Source: Metaruminococcus_A sp900762715 (GTDB lineage Bacteria > Bacillota > Clostridia > Oscillospirales > Ruminococcaceae). Taken from it: a stretch of 64,000 bases of DNA. Position numbers and translations under genes: made by a program. The DNA lies in contig DBFBLF010000014.1 of assembly GCA_048204295.1 (NCBI GenBank), forward strand, positions 1 to 64,000, written 5' to 3'. Position 1 is the stretch's first letter. Each line of letters opens with the position of its first letter. A model generated the notes under the pieces. It saw nothing but the letters and a program-made list of their open reading frames with translations. It was not told where the DNA came from and did not search any database. This document shows, piece after piece, positions 25,501 through 33,348 of the stretch.

Positions 25501-25530
25501 ATAATGATTTGTGCCTGGGAGGGAAAGCTA

Positions 25531-25881
25531 ATGCCAAGGGCTTCAAAATGCCGCAGAGTTTGTGCGGAGCCGGGGTGCAGGCAGTTTTCCCCGGAACATT
25601 GCGAAGGGCCGCCGGTAACCATGAGCGTAGAAGAGCTTGAAGCGGTGCGCCTGTGTGATTTGGAGGAGTTGGATCAGGAAGCTGCGGCCCTGCGGATGAA
25701 CGTTTCGCGGGGGACGTTTCAAAGGATTCTTTATTCCGCCAGAAAACACCTGGCTGAGGCGCTGGTTCTTGGAAAACGCTTGGTAATTCAGGGCGGCAAT
25801 TATGAAATCGCAGACCGGGGGTGTACGCAGCGTGACTGCTGCCACTGCCGGTTTGAAAAAAGAGGAGAAGAAGAACAATGA
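25531..25881 (+). CDS. DUF134 family helix-turn-helix protein, likely regulator
   Basis: A 116-aa protein of the DUF134 family. The N terminus has the family's Cys-rich patch (KCRRVCAEPGCRQFSP), and the centre a sigma-70 region 4-like helix-turn-helix (LEELDQEAAALRMNVSRGTF and following QRILYSARKHLAEAL). A C-terminal cluster, CTQRDCCHC, suggests metal or Fe-S binding. ATG 25531 follows GGGAGGG. The gene heads an operon with an Mrp ATPase and a NifX-like protein, a combination often found together in anaerobes. It probably binds the twin palindromes in its own promoter; that is inference. Confidence 0.87.
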   Translation: MPRASKCRRVCAEPGCRQFSPEHCEGPPVTMSVEELEAVRLCDLEELDQEAAALRMNVSRGTFQRILYSARKHLAEALVLGKRLVIQGGNYEIADRGCTQRDCCHCRFEKRGEEEQ

Positions 25882-26702
25882 GTGAAAGCTGTAACCACAA
25901 CTGTTCCTCCTGCAGCCAGAACTGCGGAGAACGGGAAGAAGAAAGCATGCTCTTTCAGCTGAATGAAATGAGCAAGGTCAAAAAGGTAATTGGTGTTGTC
26001 AGCGGCAAGGGGGGCGTTGGGAAATCAATGGTGACCTCCATGATGGCGGTCCTGATGAACCGGCGGGGGCATACCTCTGCAATTTTAGACGCGGACATTA
26101 CCGGGCCGTCCATCCCAAAGGCGTTTGGGATTAAAGACAAAGCGGTTCCCAACGAGTGGGGGCTCCTCCCTGCGAAGAGCAAAACCGGCGTTGAAATTAT
26201 GTCGGTTAACCTGTTGCTTGAGCATGATACCGACCCGGTCATCTGGAGAGGGCCGATCCTTGCGGGCGTTATCCAACAGTTCTGGTCCGAAGTGGTCTGG
26301 GGCGACGTGGACTATATGTTCGTCGACATGCCTCCGGGAACCGGTGATGTGCCGCTCACCGTTTTCCAGTCCCTGCCGCTTGACGGGATCATCGTTGTAA
26401 CCTCGCCGCAGGAGCTGGTTTCCATGATTGTCGGCAAGGCGGTCAACATGGCGCGGATGATGAATGTGCCGATTTTAGGGCTGGTAGAAAACTACAGCTA
26501 TGTGGAATGCCCGGACTGCGGCAAGAAAATCTACCCCTTCGGCGAAAGCCATATCGACGAGGTCGCGGAGAAAAACGGCCTGAAGGTACTGGGGAAACTC
26601 CCGCTCAACCCGGAGATTGCCGGAGCAGGAGACCGGGGCGTAATTGAACTGTTTGAAGGCGGGTGGCTGGACGGCGCGGCCGATCTGGTTGAAGCTCTGT
26701 AA
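25878..26702 (+). CDS. Mrp/NBP35 family P-loop ATPase, Fe-S cluster carrier
   Basis: A soluble ATPase of the Mrp/ApbC/NBP35 group, thought to bind and transfer [4Fe-4S] clusters. The deviant Walker A VSGKGGVGKS ends at residue 50. Before it lies a cysteine-rich N-terminal tail (Cys5, 9, 12, 16), as in NBP35-type proteins, and the C-terminal half has the bridging CPDCGKKIYPFG. The sequence DADITGPSIPKAFG and DMPPGTGDVPLTV are family signatures. Its start overlaps the DUF134 stop (ATGA). The client protein is unknown; the nearby NifX-like gene suggests a metal cofactor. Confidence 0.93.
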   Translation: MSESCNHNCSSCSQNCGEREEESMLFQLNEMSKVKKVIGVVSGKGGVGKSMVTSMMAVLMNRRGHTSAILDADITGPSIPKAFGIKDKAVPNEWGLLPAKSKTGVEIMSVNLLLEHDTDPVIWRGPILAGVIQQFWSEVVWGDVDYMFVDMPPGTGDVPLTVFQSLPLDGIIVVTSPQELVSMIVGKAVNMARMMNVPILGLVENYSYVECPDCGKKIYPFGESHIDEVAEKNGLKVLGKLPLNPEIAGAGDRGVIELFEGGWLDGAADLVEAL

Positions 26703-26715
26703 GAAAAACAAAGCA

Positions 26716-26744
26716 AGCCCGCCGCCTTTAAAGCGGCGGGCTTA
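26716..26744 (+). terminator. Hairpin between mrp and the NifX-like gene
   Basis: An 11-bp GC-rich stem (26716-26726 with 26734-26744). Only ATTATG follows, not a T run, so it may be a weak terminator or an RNA processing and stability element within the operon. Confidence 0.55.
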
Positions 26745-26817
26745 TTATGTGCCGGGCGGCGCGGCAATTTCCCCGGCCGGGATATTTATTTCAATTGAAC
26801 GAGGGAAGGTTTTAAAA

Positions 26818-27198
26818 ATGAAACTTGCAGTAACAGCGGAAAACGGCCAGGTGTTCCAGCACTTCGGCCACACAAAAATGTTTAAACTCTTCACCGTTGA
26901 AGACGGAAAGGTGACGGCAAGAGAAGACCTGGATACTTCCATGAGCGGCCATGAGGCGCTGGCGGTGATCCTGAAGCAGAAGGGGGTCTCCCTTCTCATC
27001 TGCGGCGGAATCGGCGGAGGGGCGAAGGCCGCCCTTCAGGCGAATGGGATTGAATTGGTCGCGGGCGCTTCCGGCGACATTGAAACGGCGGTTGCGGATT
27101 ACCTGTCCGGCGCTCTGGTTCATGATCCTTCGGTACAGTGCAGCCATCATCACCATGGAGAGGGCGAAGGGCATACCTGCGGGCGTCATCACGAGTAA
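26818..27198 (+). CDS. NifB/NifX family cofactor-binding protein
   Basis: A 126-aa protein of the dinitrogenase iron-molybdenum cofactor-binding fold. The N-terminal KLAVTAENGQVFQHFGH and LLICGGIGGGAKAALQ are typical of this family in non-nitrogen-fixing anaerobes. The C-terminal tail is rich in His and Cys (SHHHHGEGEGHTCGRHH), a likely metal-binding site not found in all members. GAGGGAAGG precedes ATG 26818. With the DUF134 and Mrp genes it forms a three-gene unit, probably for handling a metal or Fe-S cofactor. No nif structural gene is present. Confidence 0.88.
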   Translation: MKLAVTAENGQVFQHFGHTKMFKLFTVEDGKVTAREDLDTSMSGHEALAVILKQKGVSLLICGGIGGGAKAALQANGIELVAGASGDIETAVADYLSGALVHDPSVQCSHHHHGEGEGHTCGRHHE

Positions 27199-27276
27199 AC
27201 TGATTTAGCGGCTTGGAATAGACGAAGACCTTCGACGGATAAGGGGCTTTTCCTTGAGGGAAGGCTGTCTCTGGAA

Positions 27277-27369
27277 ATGGCCGATGAGGTGAAAATCGGT
27301 TTTATGCTTGTCTTAGGTCTTGCCCTAATGATCGGCGCCTCATCCGAGCTGCGTCGTTCATCTTTTTAA
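27277..27369 (+). CDS. Possible 30-aa membrane peptide
   Basis: An open frame of 30 codons with the hydrophobic segment IGFMLVLGLALMIG flanked by charges (MADEVK at the N end, ELRRSS at the C end), as in small single-span membrane proteins. There is no convincing ribosome binding site (only CTGGAA close by), and the same stretch can fold into a large hairpin, so it may be non-coding. It lies between the NifX-like gene and a strong terminator. Confidence 0.25.
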   Translation: MADEVKIGFMLVLGLALMIGASSELRRSSF

Positions 27370-27383
27370 GGAAAAGGTCAATT

Positions 27384-27424
27384 AAACAACAAGGCCCCGC
27401 GATATTCGCGGGGCCTTGTTGTTT
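27384..27424 (+). terminator. Strong terminator downstream of the NifX-like gene
   Basis: A perfect 19-bp stem (27384-27402 with 27406-27424) with a TAT loop, GC-rich core and AAA/TTT ends. Confidence 0.88.
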
Positions 27425-27573
27425 GATCCCGTATTGCGATGAGACAAAATGTTGTTTTTATACTCGCCGAAAAAAATATTTTCTCCTTGCTTATACCTGT
27501 AAGCACTCAATTTAATTTTATGTGTTACTATTGTAATGTCAGCTGATATTAATTTGAAAAGTAGTTAATTGGA

Positions 27574-27819
27574 TTGAACATCAAAGAGCTCAATCAACAG
27601 TATCTTGACCAAATGCGGGAAAATTTTAAGCTTTTGCGCAGGTCCGGCGGCTGGACGCTGGAAGAGCTTGCTGGGAAAACGGGAATCCCGCAGGGCGCCC
27701 TGCGGGACATGGAAGAAGGCGGTGATTTTGGCATTGCGTACCTGCTGGCGCTTTGCCGGTTTTATCATATAAAGCCGCGCCAGGCTTTTGAACAGGCCCG
27801 CCTTGAAAAAGAGGAATAA
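27574..27819 (+). CDS. Small XRE-type helix-turn-helix protein
   Basis: An 81-aa protein that is almost entirely a Cro/CI-type DNA-binding domain: LEELAGKTGIPQGALRDMEEG is the helix-turn-helix, split as LEELAGKTG and IPQGALRDMEEG. The C-terminal helix ends LEKEE. The frame opens with TTG 27574; the upstream site is weak, so the start is less certain than for its neighbours. It stands alone between a terminator and the proS promoter. Target unknown. Confidence 0.72.
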   Translation: MNIKELNQQYLDQMRENFKLLRRSGGWTLEELAGKTGIPQGALRDMEEGGDFGIAYLLALCRFYHIKPRQAFEQARLEKEE

Positions 27820-27842
27820 TACCACGATGTTTCCGCAGCCCC

Positions 27843-27871
27843 TTGCCAAACCCGCCGCCCCATGCTAAAAT
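27843..27871 (+). promoter_or_regulatory. Promoter of proS
   Basis: TTGCCA (27843-27848), 17-bp spacer and TAAAAT (27866-27871) with an extended TGC in front. No T-box sequence is present in the 60-nt leader; it has only a small hairpin, AAGGGG-ACAG-CCCCTT, near 27894-27909. Confidence 0.7.
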
Positions 27872-27932
27872 AAAACAGTTATACCGGTATTTTGAAGGGG
27901 ACAGCCCCTTTTTGAAAGGATATTGAACGAAC

Positions 27933-29372
27933 ATGGCACAGCAGAAAAAAATGGTCGAGGCCATTACCTCGATGGAAGAAGATTTCGCACAGTGGTACAC
28001 CGACGTTGTGAAGAAAGCCGAGATGATCGACTACTCCAGCGTCAAGGGCTGTATGGTGTTCCGTCCCTACGGTTACGCCATCTGGGAAAACATCCAGAAG
28101 GATCTGGACGCCCGTTTCAAGGCGACGGGCCACGAAAACGTCTATATGCCGATGCTGATCCCCGAAAGCCTGCTCCAGAAGGAGAAGGACCATGTTGAGG
28201 GGTTTGCGCCCGAGGTTGCCTGGGTCACCCAGGGCGGACAGGAAAAGCTGAGCGAACGGCTCTGTATCCGCCCGACCTCCGAGGTGCTCTTCTGCGAGCA
28301 TTATGCAAAGGTCATCAACTCCTACCGCGACCTGCCCAAGCTCTACAACCAGTGGTGTTCGGTTATGCGCTGGGAGAAGACCACCCGTCCCTTCCTCCGC
28401 AATTCCGAGTTCCTCTGGCAGGAGGGGCATACCATGCACGAAACCGCTGAGGAAGCGCAGGCGGAGACAATGCGGATGCTGAACGTCTACGCGGACTTCT
28501 ACAAGGAGTCTCTGGCAATCCCGGTTGTCAAGGGGCAGAAGACCGAAAAAGAAAAGTTCGCCGGCGCGGTCGCCACCTATACCATTGAGCCGATGATGCA
28601 CAACGGCGTCGCTTTGCAGGGCGGAACCTCCCACTATTTCGGGGACGGCTTTGCCAAGAGCTTTGGGATTACCTTTACCGGGCGGGACAACACCCTGCAG
28701 TACCCGCACCAGACCTCCTGGGGCGTCTCCACCCGGATGATCGGCGCGATCATTATGGTGCACGGCGATGACAACGGGCTGATCCTCCCGCCGAAGATCG
28801 CCCCGATTCAGGTCGTAATCGTCCCGGTTGCGCAGCACAAAGAGGGTGTTCTTGAAAAGGCGCGCGAGGTTGCAGATTCCCTGAAGGATGCCTTCCGCGT
28901 GAAACTCGACGACTCCGACAACTCCCCGGGCTGGAAGTTCAGCCAGTATGAGATGAAGGGCGTTCCGCTCCGGCTGGAAATCGGCCCCCGCGATATTGAG
29001 CAGGGCCAGTGCGTTCTTGTCCGGCGGGACAACCGTGAGAAGGTTGTTGTGAAACTGGAAGATTTAGTGACCGAAGTTCCGAAGGCGCTTCAGGCAGTCC
29101 ATGACGGCCTTTATGAAAAAGCGCTCAAGAACTTGGAAGAGAAAACTTTCACCGCTCATAATTACGATGAATTCCTCGACATCGCGGAGAACCACCCCGG
29201 CTTCATCAAGGCCATGTGGTGCGGCGACGCGGAATGCGAAGATAAGCTCAAGGATGTAACCGGCGGCGTCAAGTCCCGCTGTATTCCGTTTGAAGAGGAG
29301 AAGATCGGAGACACCTGTGTTTGCTGTGGGAAACCGGCAAAGCACATGGTTTACTGGGGAAAACAGTATTAA
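27933..29372 (+). CDS. proS: Prolyl-tRNA synthetase, archaeal/eukaryal-type
   Basis: Charges tRNA-Pro. At 479 aa it is the short form without the editing (INS) domain. Class II motifs include RPTSEVLFCEHYAKVI, RWEKTTRPFLRNSEFLWQEG and TSWGVSTRMIGAIIM. The C-terminal zinc-binding domain supplies Cys residues in WCGDAECEDKL, SRCIPF and CVCCGKPA and ends with the conserved Tyr (WGKQY). This type is found in many Clostridia instead of the long bacterial form, so mischarged Ala or Cys must be cleared by a separate enzyme. It is a single gene with its own promoter and terminator. Confidence 0.97.
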   Translation: MAQQKKMVEAITSMEEDFAQWYTDVVKKAEMIDYSSVKGCMVFRPYGYAIWENIQKDLDARFKATGHENVYMPMLIPESLLQKEKDHVEGFAPEVAWVTQGGQEKLSERLCIRPTSEVLFCEHYAKVINSYRDLPKLYNQWCSVMRWEKTTRPFLRNSEFLWQEGHTMHETAEEAQAETMRMLNVYADFYKESLAIPVVKGQKTEKEKFAGAVATYTIEPMMHNGVALQGGTSHYFGDGFAKSFGITFTGRDNTLQYPHQTSWGVSTRMIGAIIMVHGDDNGLILPPKIAPIQVVIVPVAQHKEGVLEKAREVADSLKDAFRVKLDDSDNSPGWKFSQYEMKGVPLRLEIGPRDIEQGQCVLVRRDNREKVVVKLEDLVTEVPKALQAVHDGLYEKALKNLEEKTFTAHNYDEFLDIAENHPGFIKAMWCGDAECEDKLKDVTGGVKSRCIPFEEEKIGDTCVCCGKPAKHMVYWGKQY

Positions 29373-29377
29373 AAAGG

Positions 29378-29425
29378 ATCGGGCGGATATTTATGCAACT
29401 TGCATAAATATCCGCCCGATATTTT
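29378..29425 (+). terminator. Terminator of proS
   Basis: A long stem, 29378-29397 with 29401-29421, carries the palindromic ATCGGGCGGATATTTATGCA and its complement and is followed by ATTTTC. It starts 6 bp after the stop codon. Confidence 0.85.
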
Positions 29426-29449
29426 CAAAAAATTCTACGAACATTTTGC

Positions 29450-29478
29450 TTGCCGCCGTACGGCCCGTATAGTATAAT
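29450..29478 (+). promoter_or_regulatory. Promoter of the S10-spc-alpha ribosomal block
   Basis: TTGCCG (29450-29455), 17-bp spacer and TATAAT (29473-29478). The start near 29485 gives a leader of about 310 nt before rpsJ. Confidence 0.8.
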
Positions 29479-29484
29479 AATTAA

Positions 29485-29795
29485 GCACGACTGCGACAGA
29501 TATGCGATGAAGCGGGAGGTGGCCGCCTTTGAGGCGGGAAATTTCCGTGGAGTATGTCCGATTTTAAACCGGGCGACAACAATTACTGAACAAGTAGTAG
29601 GGCGTAAACTGCCATAGGTTTTATTCTGTGGTAAGTATGCCTGCGTCGTATGGGCATGGGGTTCTTGCGGCCTTATGCTGGTATTCCGGAAAAACTGCGT
29701 GTTTTTTCGGTTTTTTTAATGGAGTATTGCGAAACACACGGCACCGTGTTCGGGAATTGATGTTCACCGCGAACAATTCTAAGGAGGCGATGAAA
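29485..29795 (+). promoter_or_regulatory. Long rpsJ leader RNA with internal terminator
   Basis: The 423-bp gap between proS and rpsJ holds the proS terminator, the promoter at 29450 and this roughly 310-nt leader. GC-rich pairing is visible early (GTGGCCGCC with GGCGGG near 29519-29538). A strong intrinsic terminator stands at 29686-29717, 79 bp before rpsJ. The arrangement is that of an autogenous leader in which the operon is shut off by premature termination, as known for L4 control of S10 operons; here the regulator is not identified. Confidence 0.6.
29686..29717 (+). terminator. Attenuator terminator in the rpsJ leader
   Basis: Nine pairs (29686-29694 with 29702-29710, one G-U) around CTGCGTG, followed by seven T (29711-29717). 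It has all the features of an intrinsic terminator, yet lies between the promoter and rpsJ. Confidence 0.75.
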
Positions 29796-30107
29796 GTGGC
29801 AGTCAAAGAAAAAATCAGAATCAGGCTCAAAAGTTACGATCACAGCTTGGTAGACGCTGCGGCGGCCAAAATTGTGGAGACTGCAAAACGTACAGGAGCA
29901 AGGGTGTCCGGCCCGATTCCGCTCCCGACCGAAAAGGAGATCGTAACCATTCTCCGCGCTGTTCATAAGTATAAAGACAGCCGGGAACAGTTTGAGATGA
30001 GAACCCACAAAAGACTCATTGACATTTTAAGGCCGTCCAACAAGACTGTTGAGGCTTTACAGGGTCTTGAGCTTCCTGCCGGCGTAGAACTGGAGATTAA
30101 ACTCTAA
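29796..30107 (+). CDS. rpsJ: 30S ribosomal protein S10
   Basis: Component of the 30S head; also the NusE antitermination partner. The 103-aa protein starts VAVKEKIRIRLKSYDH in frame with GTG 29796, 8 bp after AAGGAGG; the ATG at 29790 is too close to that site. The block THKRLIDILRPSNKTVEALQ is diagnostic. First gene of the S10 operon, 64 bp before rplC. Confidence 0.97.
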   Translation: MAVKEKIRIRLKSYDHSLVDAAAAKIVETAKRTGARVSGPIPLPTEKEIVTILRAVHKYKDSREQFEMRTHKRLIDILRPSNKTVEALQGLELPAGVELEIKL

Positions 30108-30171
30108 GAAACTGCGGCGCAGGTCAAGTTGGCGGTTTCCGTCAACCAATAACCGAATAGGAGGAAAGACA

Positions 30172-30807
30172 ATGAAAAAAGGTATCGTTGGTAAGAAAAT
30201 CGGCATGACGCAGATTTTCGACGACAACGGCAAGGTCATCCCGGTAACTGTTGTAGAAGCCGGCCCTTGCGTAGTGGTTCAGAAAAAGACCGCTGAAAAC
30301 GATGGCTATTCCGCTGTACAGCTCGGCTTTGGCGAGATTAGCGTGAAAAACGCCAACAAACCGCAGAAAGGCCATTTCGCAAAAGCGGATGCCGCTGTGA
30401 AAAGAACCCTTAACGAGTTCAAATTCGATGATCCAGACGCTCTCAACCTGGGCGACATCATCAAGGCTGATACATTTGAGGTCGGCGATATTGTCGACGT
30501 TTGCGGCATCAGCAAAGGTAAAGGATTTGCCGGCACCATCAAACGTTATGGCAACAGATCCCTGAAAGCAACTCACGGTACAGGTCCGGTTGGCAGACAT
30601 GCCGGTTCCATGGGTGCAGGCTCTGACCCGTCCAGAATTATGAAGGGCAAGAAAATGCCTGGCCAGATGGGTGCGGAGACCGTAACCGTTCAGAACCTTG
30701 AAGTTGTCAAGGTTGACGCTGAAAACAATTTGATTGCACTCAAAGGCGCGATCCCCGGCCCGAAGGGCGGCATCGTCACCATTAAAAGTGCTGTGAAGAA
30801 AGCTTAA
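30172..30807 (+). CDS. rplC: 50S ribosomal protein L3
   Basis: Early-assembly large-subunit protein near the peptidyl transferase centre. The 211-aa sequence has the usual start KKGIVGKKIGMTQIFDDNG and the internal loop GSMGAGSDPSRIMKGKKMPG, which reaches toward the catalytic site. AGGAGG-like GGAGGAAAGA precedes ATG 30172. rplD follows after 17 bp. Confidence 0.98.
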   Translation: MKKGIVGKKIGMTQIFDDNGKVIPVTVVEAGPCVVVQKKTAENDGYSAVQLGFGEISVKNANKPQKGHFAKADAAVKRTLNEFKFDDPDALNLGDIIKADTFEVGDIVDVCGISKGKGFAGTIKRYGNRSLKATHGTGPVGRHAGSMGAGSDPSRIMKGKKMPGQMGAETVTVQNLEVVKVDAENNLIALKGAIPGPKGGIVTIKSAVKKA

Positions 30808-30824
30808 CGGAAGGAGGAAGCAAC

Positions 30825-31448
30825 ATGCCAAGCATGAAAGTACTGGATAAAAACGGCAAAGAGGTTTCCACGATGGAGCTTTCTGACGCTATTTTCGGCA
30901 TAACCCCGAACAAAGAGGTTATGCATATGGCTGTAGTGAATTTCCTGGCAAACCAGCGCCAGGGCACACAGTCCACCCTTACCCGCACCGAGGTCCGCGG
31001 CGGCGGCCGCAAGCCTTGGAGACAGAAAGGTACCGGCCATGCGAGACAGGGTTCCATCCGCGCTCCGCAGTGGAGACACGGCGGCGTCGCTCTCGGCCCC
31101 AAACCGCGCGATTACCGGTTTGCTCTGAATAAAAAGGTTCGTGTTCTTGCGCTGAAATCCGCGCTTTCCGCTAAGGTTCAGGACGGCGAGATGATTCTTC
31201 TCGACAGCTTTGGACTGGAAGAATACAAAACCAAGGAAATGATCAACATTCTGAGCGCGCTTGACGCAGGCAAGAAAGTTCTCATTGCCCTGCCGGCTGT
31301 GGACCAGAAAGTTATTAAGAGTGCGAACAACATCCCGGGTGTGAAGACAACCCAGTACAACACCCTGAATGTTTACGACATTCTCAACTGCGATAAAGTG
31401 GTCATGCTCAAGGATGCCGCTCTCAAGCTTGAGGAGGTGTACGCGTAA
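30825..31448 (+). CDS. rplD: 50S ribosomal protein L4
   Basis: Large-subunit protein lining the exit tunnel and, in E. coli, the repressor of its own operon. The 207-aa sequence has the extended loop RGGGRKPWRQKGTGHARQGS, which forms the tunnel constriction. Its stop overlaps the rplW start by one base (TAATG). If the leader upstream of rpsJ is autogenously controlled, L4 is the first candidate. Confidence 0.98.
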   Translation: MPSMKVLDKNGKEVSTMELSDAIFGITPNKEVMHMAVVNFLANQRQGTQSTLTRTEVRGGGRKPWRQKGTGHARQGSIRAPQWRHGGVALGPKPRDYRFALNKKVRVLALKSALSAKVQDGEMILLDSFGLEEYKTKEMINILSALDAGKKVLIALPAVDQKVIKSANNIPGVKTTQYNTLNVYDILNCDKVVMLKDAALKLEEVYA

Positions 31449-31741
31449 TGAAAGCACCGCAGGATATCATCCTCCGCCCGATCATGACGGAAAAGTCCAT
31501 CACGGCCGTTGCGGATAAGAAATACACCTTTAAGGTCGCAAAGGATTCCAACAAAATTGAAATCGCCCAGGCGGTTGAGGCTCTGTTCGGCGTGAAGGTT
31601 CAGAAGGTCAACACCATGAGCTGTAAAGGCCGCGCAAAACGTGTAGGGATGAATGCCGGCTACCAGCCCGACTGGAAAAAGGCAATCGTTACCCTGACTG
31701 AGGATTCTAAGGGAATCGAAATTTTTGAAAGCCTGGCATAA
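31448..31741 (+). CDS. rplW: 50S ribosomal protein L23
   Basis: Exit-tunnel rim protein that docks trigger factor and SRP. The 97-aa sequence has ILRPIMTEKSITAV at the start and KVQKVNTMSCKGRAKRVG in the centre. It is coupled to rplD by a one-base overlap. A 90-bp gap with a small hairpin (GAGGGCG / CGCCCTC, about 31783-31804) separates it from rplB. Confidence 0.97.
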   Translation: MKAPQDIILRPIMTEKSITAVADKKYTFKVAKDSNKIEIAQAVEALFGVKVQKVNTMSCKGRAKRVGMNAGYQPDWKKAIVTLTEDSKGIEIFESLA

Positions 31742-31831
31742 TGCCTTTGTGACAGTCCGGATTTTTCCGGGCGGTGATGTATGAGGGCGGTGCCAAACGC
31801 CCTCGCTAAACCGAAACAAGGAGTGAAAATA

Positions 31832-32665
31832 ATGGCAATTAAAAGCTACAAGCCAACAACCCCGTCCAGACGTAATATGACCGTCGTAGACTATTCCGGG
31901 TTGTCTAAAGTAGCGCCGGAGAAAAGCCTGCTTGAGCCTCTTAAGAAGACTTCCGGACGCAACAGCTACGGCAGAATCACTGTTCGCCACCACGGCGGCG
32001 GAAACAGAAAAAAATACCGTGTTATCGATTTCAAACGCGACAAGGTCGGCATGAACGCCCAGGTTATGACCCTGGAGTACGATCCGAACCGCTCGGCCCA
32101 CATCGCGCTCGTACAGTATGAGGACGGCGAGAAGCGCTACATTATTGCGCCGATCGGCCTGAAAGTCGGCGATACCGTAAGAGCCGGCGCAGACGCGGAC
32201 ATCAAACCGGGAAACGCCCTCCCGCTGAGTGCAATTCCGGTTGGTACCGTTATCCACAACATCGAACTCTACCCGGGCAAAGGCGCGCAGCTGGTAAGAT
32301 CTGCCGGCAACATGGCGCAGCTGATGGCGAAGGAAGGCGTTTACGCGTTGATCCGGCTGCCCTCCGGTGAGCAGAGAAATATTCCGGCGAACTGCATGGC
32401 TACCATCGGCCAGGTCGGCAATACCGACCATGAGAATACCAACATCGGTAAAGCCGGTAAAAAACGTCACATGGGCTGGCGCCCGACTGTGCGCGGCTCC
32501 GTTATGAACCCGAACGACCATCCGCACGGCGGTGGTGAAGGTAAATCTCCTATCGGACGTCCCGGACCTGTTACGCCTTGGGGTAAACCGACCCTGGGTT
32601 ACAAGACCCGTGCGAAACATCATCGCTCCGATAAGTTTATCGTAAAACGCAGAAATGCGAAGTAA
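31832..32665 (+). CDS. rplB: 50S ribosomal protein L2
   Basis: Essential for subunit joining and peptidyl transfer. The 277-aa sequence contains TVRGSVMNPNDHPHGGGEG, which carries the conserved histidine, and RNSYGRITVRHHGGGNRKKY near the N terminus (split as in homologues). ATG 31832 follows AAGGAG; the earlier in-frame start lies in the spacer and has no site. rpsS follows after 23 bp. Confidence 0.98.
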   Translation: MAIKSYKPTTPSRRNMTVVDYSGLSKVAPEKSLLEPLKKTSGRNSYGRITVRHHGGGNRKKYRVIDFKRDKVGMNAQVMTLEYDPNRSAHIALVQYEDGEKRYIIAPIGLKVGDTVRAGADADIKPGNALPLSAIPVGTVIHNIELYPGKGAQLVRSAGNMAQLMAKEGVYALIRLPSGEQRNIPANCMATIGQVGNTDHENTNIGKAGKKRHMGWRPTVRGSVMNPNDHPHGGGEGKSPIGRPGPVTPWGKPTLGYKTRAKHHRSDKFIVKRRNAK

Positions 32666-32688
32666 TCGGAAAGGAGACAGATGAATCT

Positions 32689-32973
32689 ATGGGCAGAAGT
32701 GTTAAGAAGGGACCATACGTACAGCCGGTTCTGTTGGAACGTGTTCAGAAAATGAACGAAAACGGAGAAAAGGTCGTCCTGAAGACCTGGAGCCGCGCTT
32801 CCACCATTTTCCCGGATTTCGTTGGTCATACATTCGCAGTTCACGATGGACGCAAGCATGTCCCGGTCTATGTGACTGAGGATATGGTAGGACACAAGCT
32901 CGGCGAGTTTGCTCCGACCAGAACCTATAAGGGCCATGCTGGTTCCAAGACATCAAATAACGGTAAGAAATAG
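32689..32973 (+). CDS. rpsS: 30S ribosomal protein S19
   Basis: Head protein of the small subunit, next to S13 at the A site. The 94-aa sequence GRSVKKGPYVQPVLLERV and IFPDFVGHTFAVHDGRKHVP is characteristic. Spacing to rplV is 19 bp. Confidence 0.98.
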   Translation: MGRSVKKGPYVQPVLLERVQKMNENGEKVVLKTWSRASTIFPDFVGHTFAVHDGRKHVPVYVTEDMVGHKLGEFAPTRTYKGHAGSKTSNNGKK

Positions 32974-32992
32974 GCCGGAAGGAGGATTTTGA

Positions 32993-33328
32993 ATGGAAGC
33001 AAGGGCTTACCTCAGACATGCCCGTATCGCCCCGAGAAAGGTTCAGATTGTTCTGGATTTGATCCGCAATAAGCCGGCCGACCTCGCTATGGCGATCTTG
33101 AAAAACACACCGAAAGCCGCGTGTGAGCCTCTGGTAAAACTTCTGGCATCAGCTATTGCTAACGCCGAAAATAATCACAATATGAACAGAGACGAGCTTT
33201 ATGTAGCGGAGTGCTTTGTGTGCCCGGGACCGACCCTGAAACGGATCCGTCCGAGAGCGCAGGGCAGGGCATTTAAAGTGCTTAAAAGAACTTCGCACAT
33301 CACCCTGGTCCTGAAGGAAAAGGAATAA
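32993..33328 (+). CDS. rplV: 50S ribosomal protein L22
   Basis: Tunnel-lining protein that, with L4, forms the macrolide-relevant constriction. The 111-aa sequence ends RIRPRAQGRAFKVLKRTSHI, the beta-hairpin region. GGAAGGAGG precedes ATG 32993. Confidence 0.98.
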   Translation: MEARAYLRHARIAPRKVQIVLDLIRNKPADLAMAILKNTPKAACEPLVKLLASAIANAENNHNMNRDELYVAECFVCPGPTLKRIRPRAQGRAFKVLKRTSHITLVLKEKE

Positions 33329-33348
33329 GCTGAAAGAGGAGGTAAACT

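Larger units (their letters stand above)
27199..27424 (+). ncRNA. Candidate structured RNA or long 3' UTR ending in a terminator
   Basis: The 375-bp gap 27199-27573 holds no clear gene. Within it 27283-27291 pairs with 27336-27344, enclosing an inner TTAGG/CCTAA hairpin (27313-27328), and a perfect terminator closes the region at 27384-27424. This could be a small RNA or the 3' end of the DUF134 operon mRNA. From 27425 to 27573 I see only AT-rich sequence before the HTH gene. Confidence 0.35.

Noticed and set aside
31373..32623. 416-aa open frame antisense to rplW and rplB
   Set aside because: Spans two certain ribosomal genes and the gap between them; no family resemblance.
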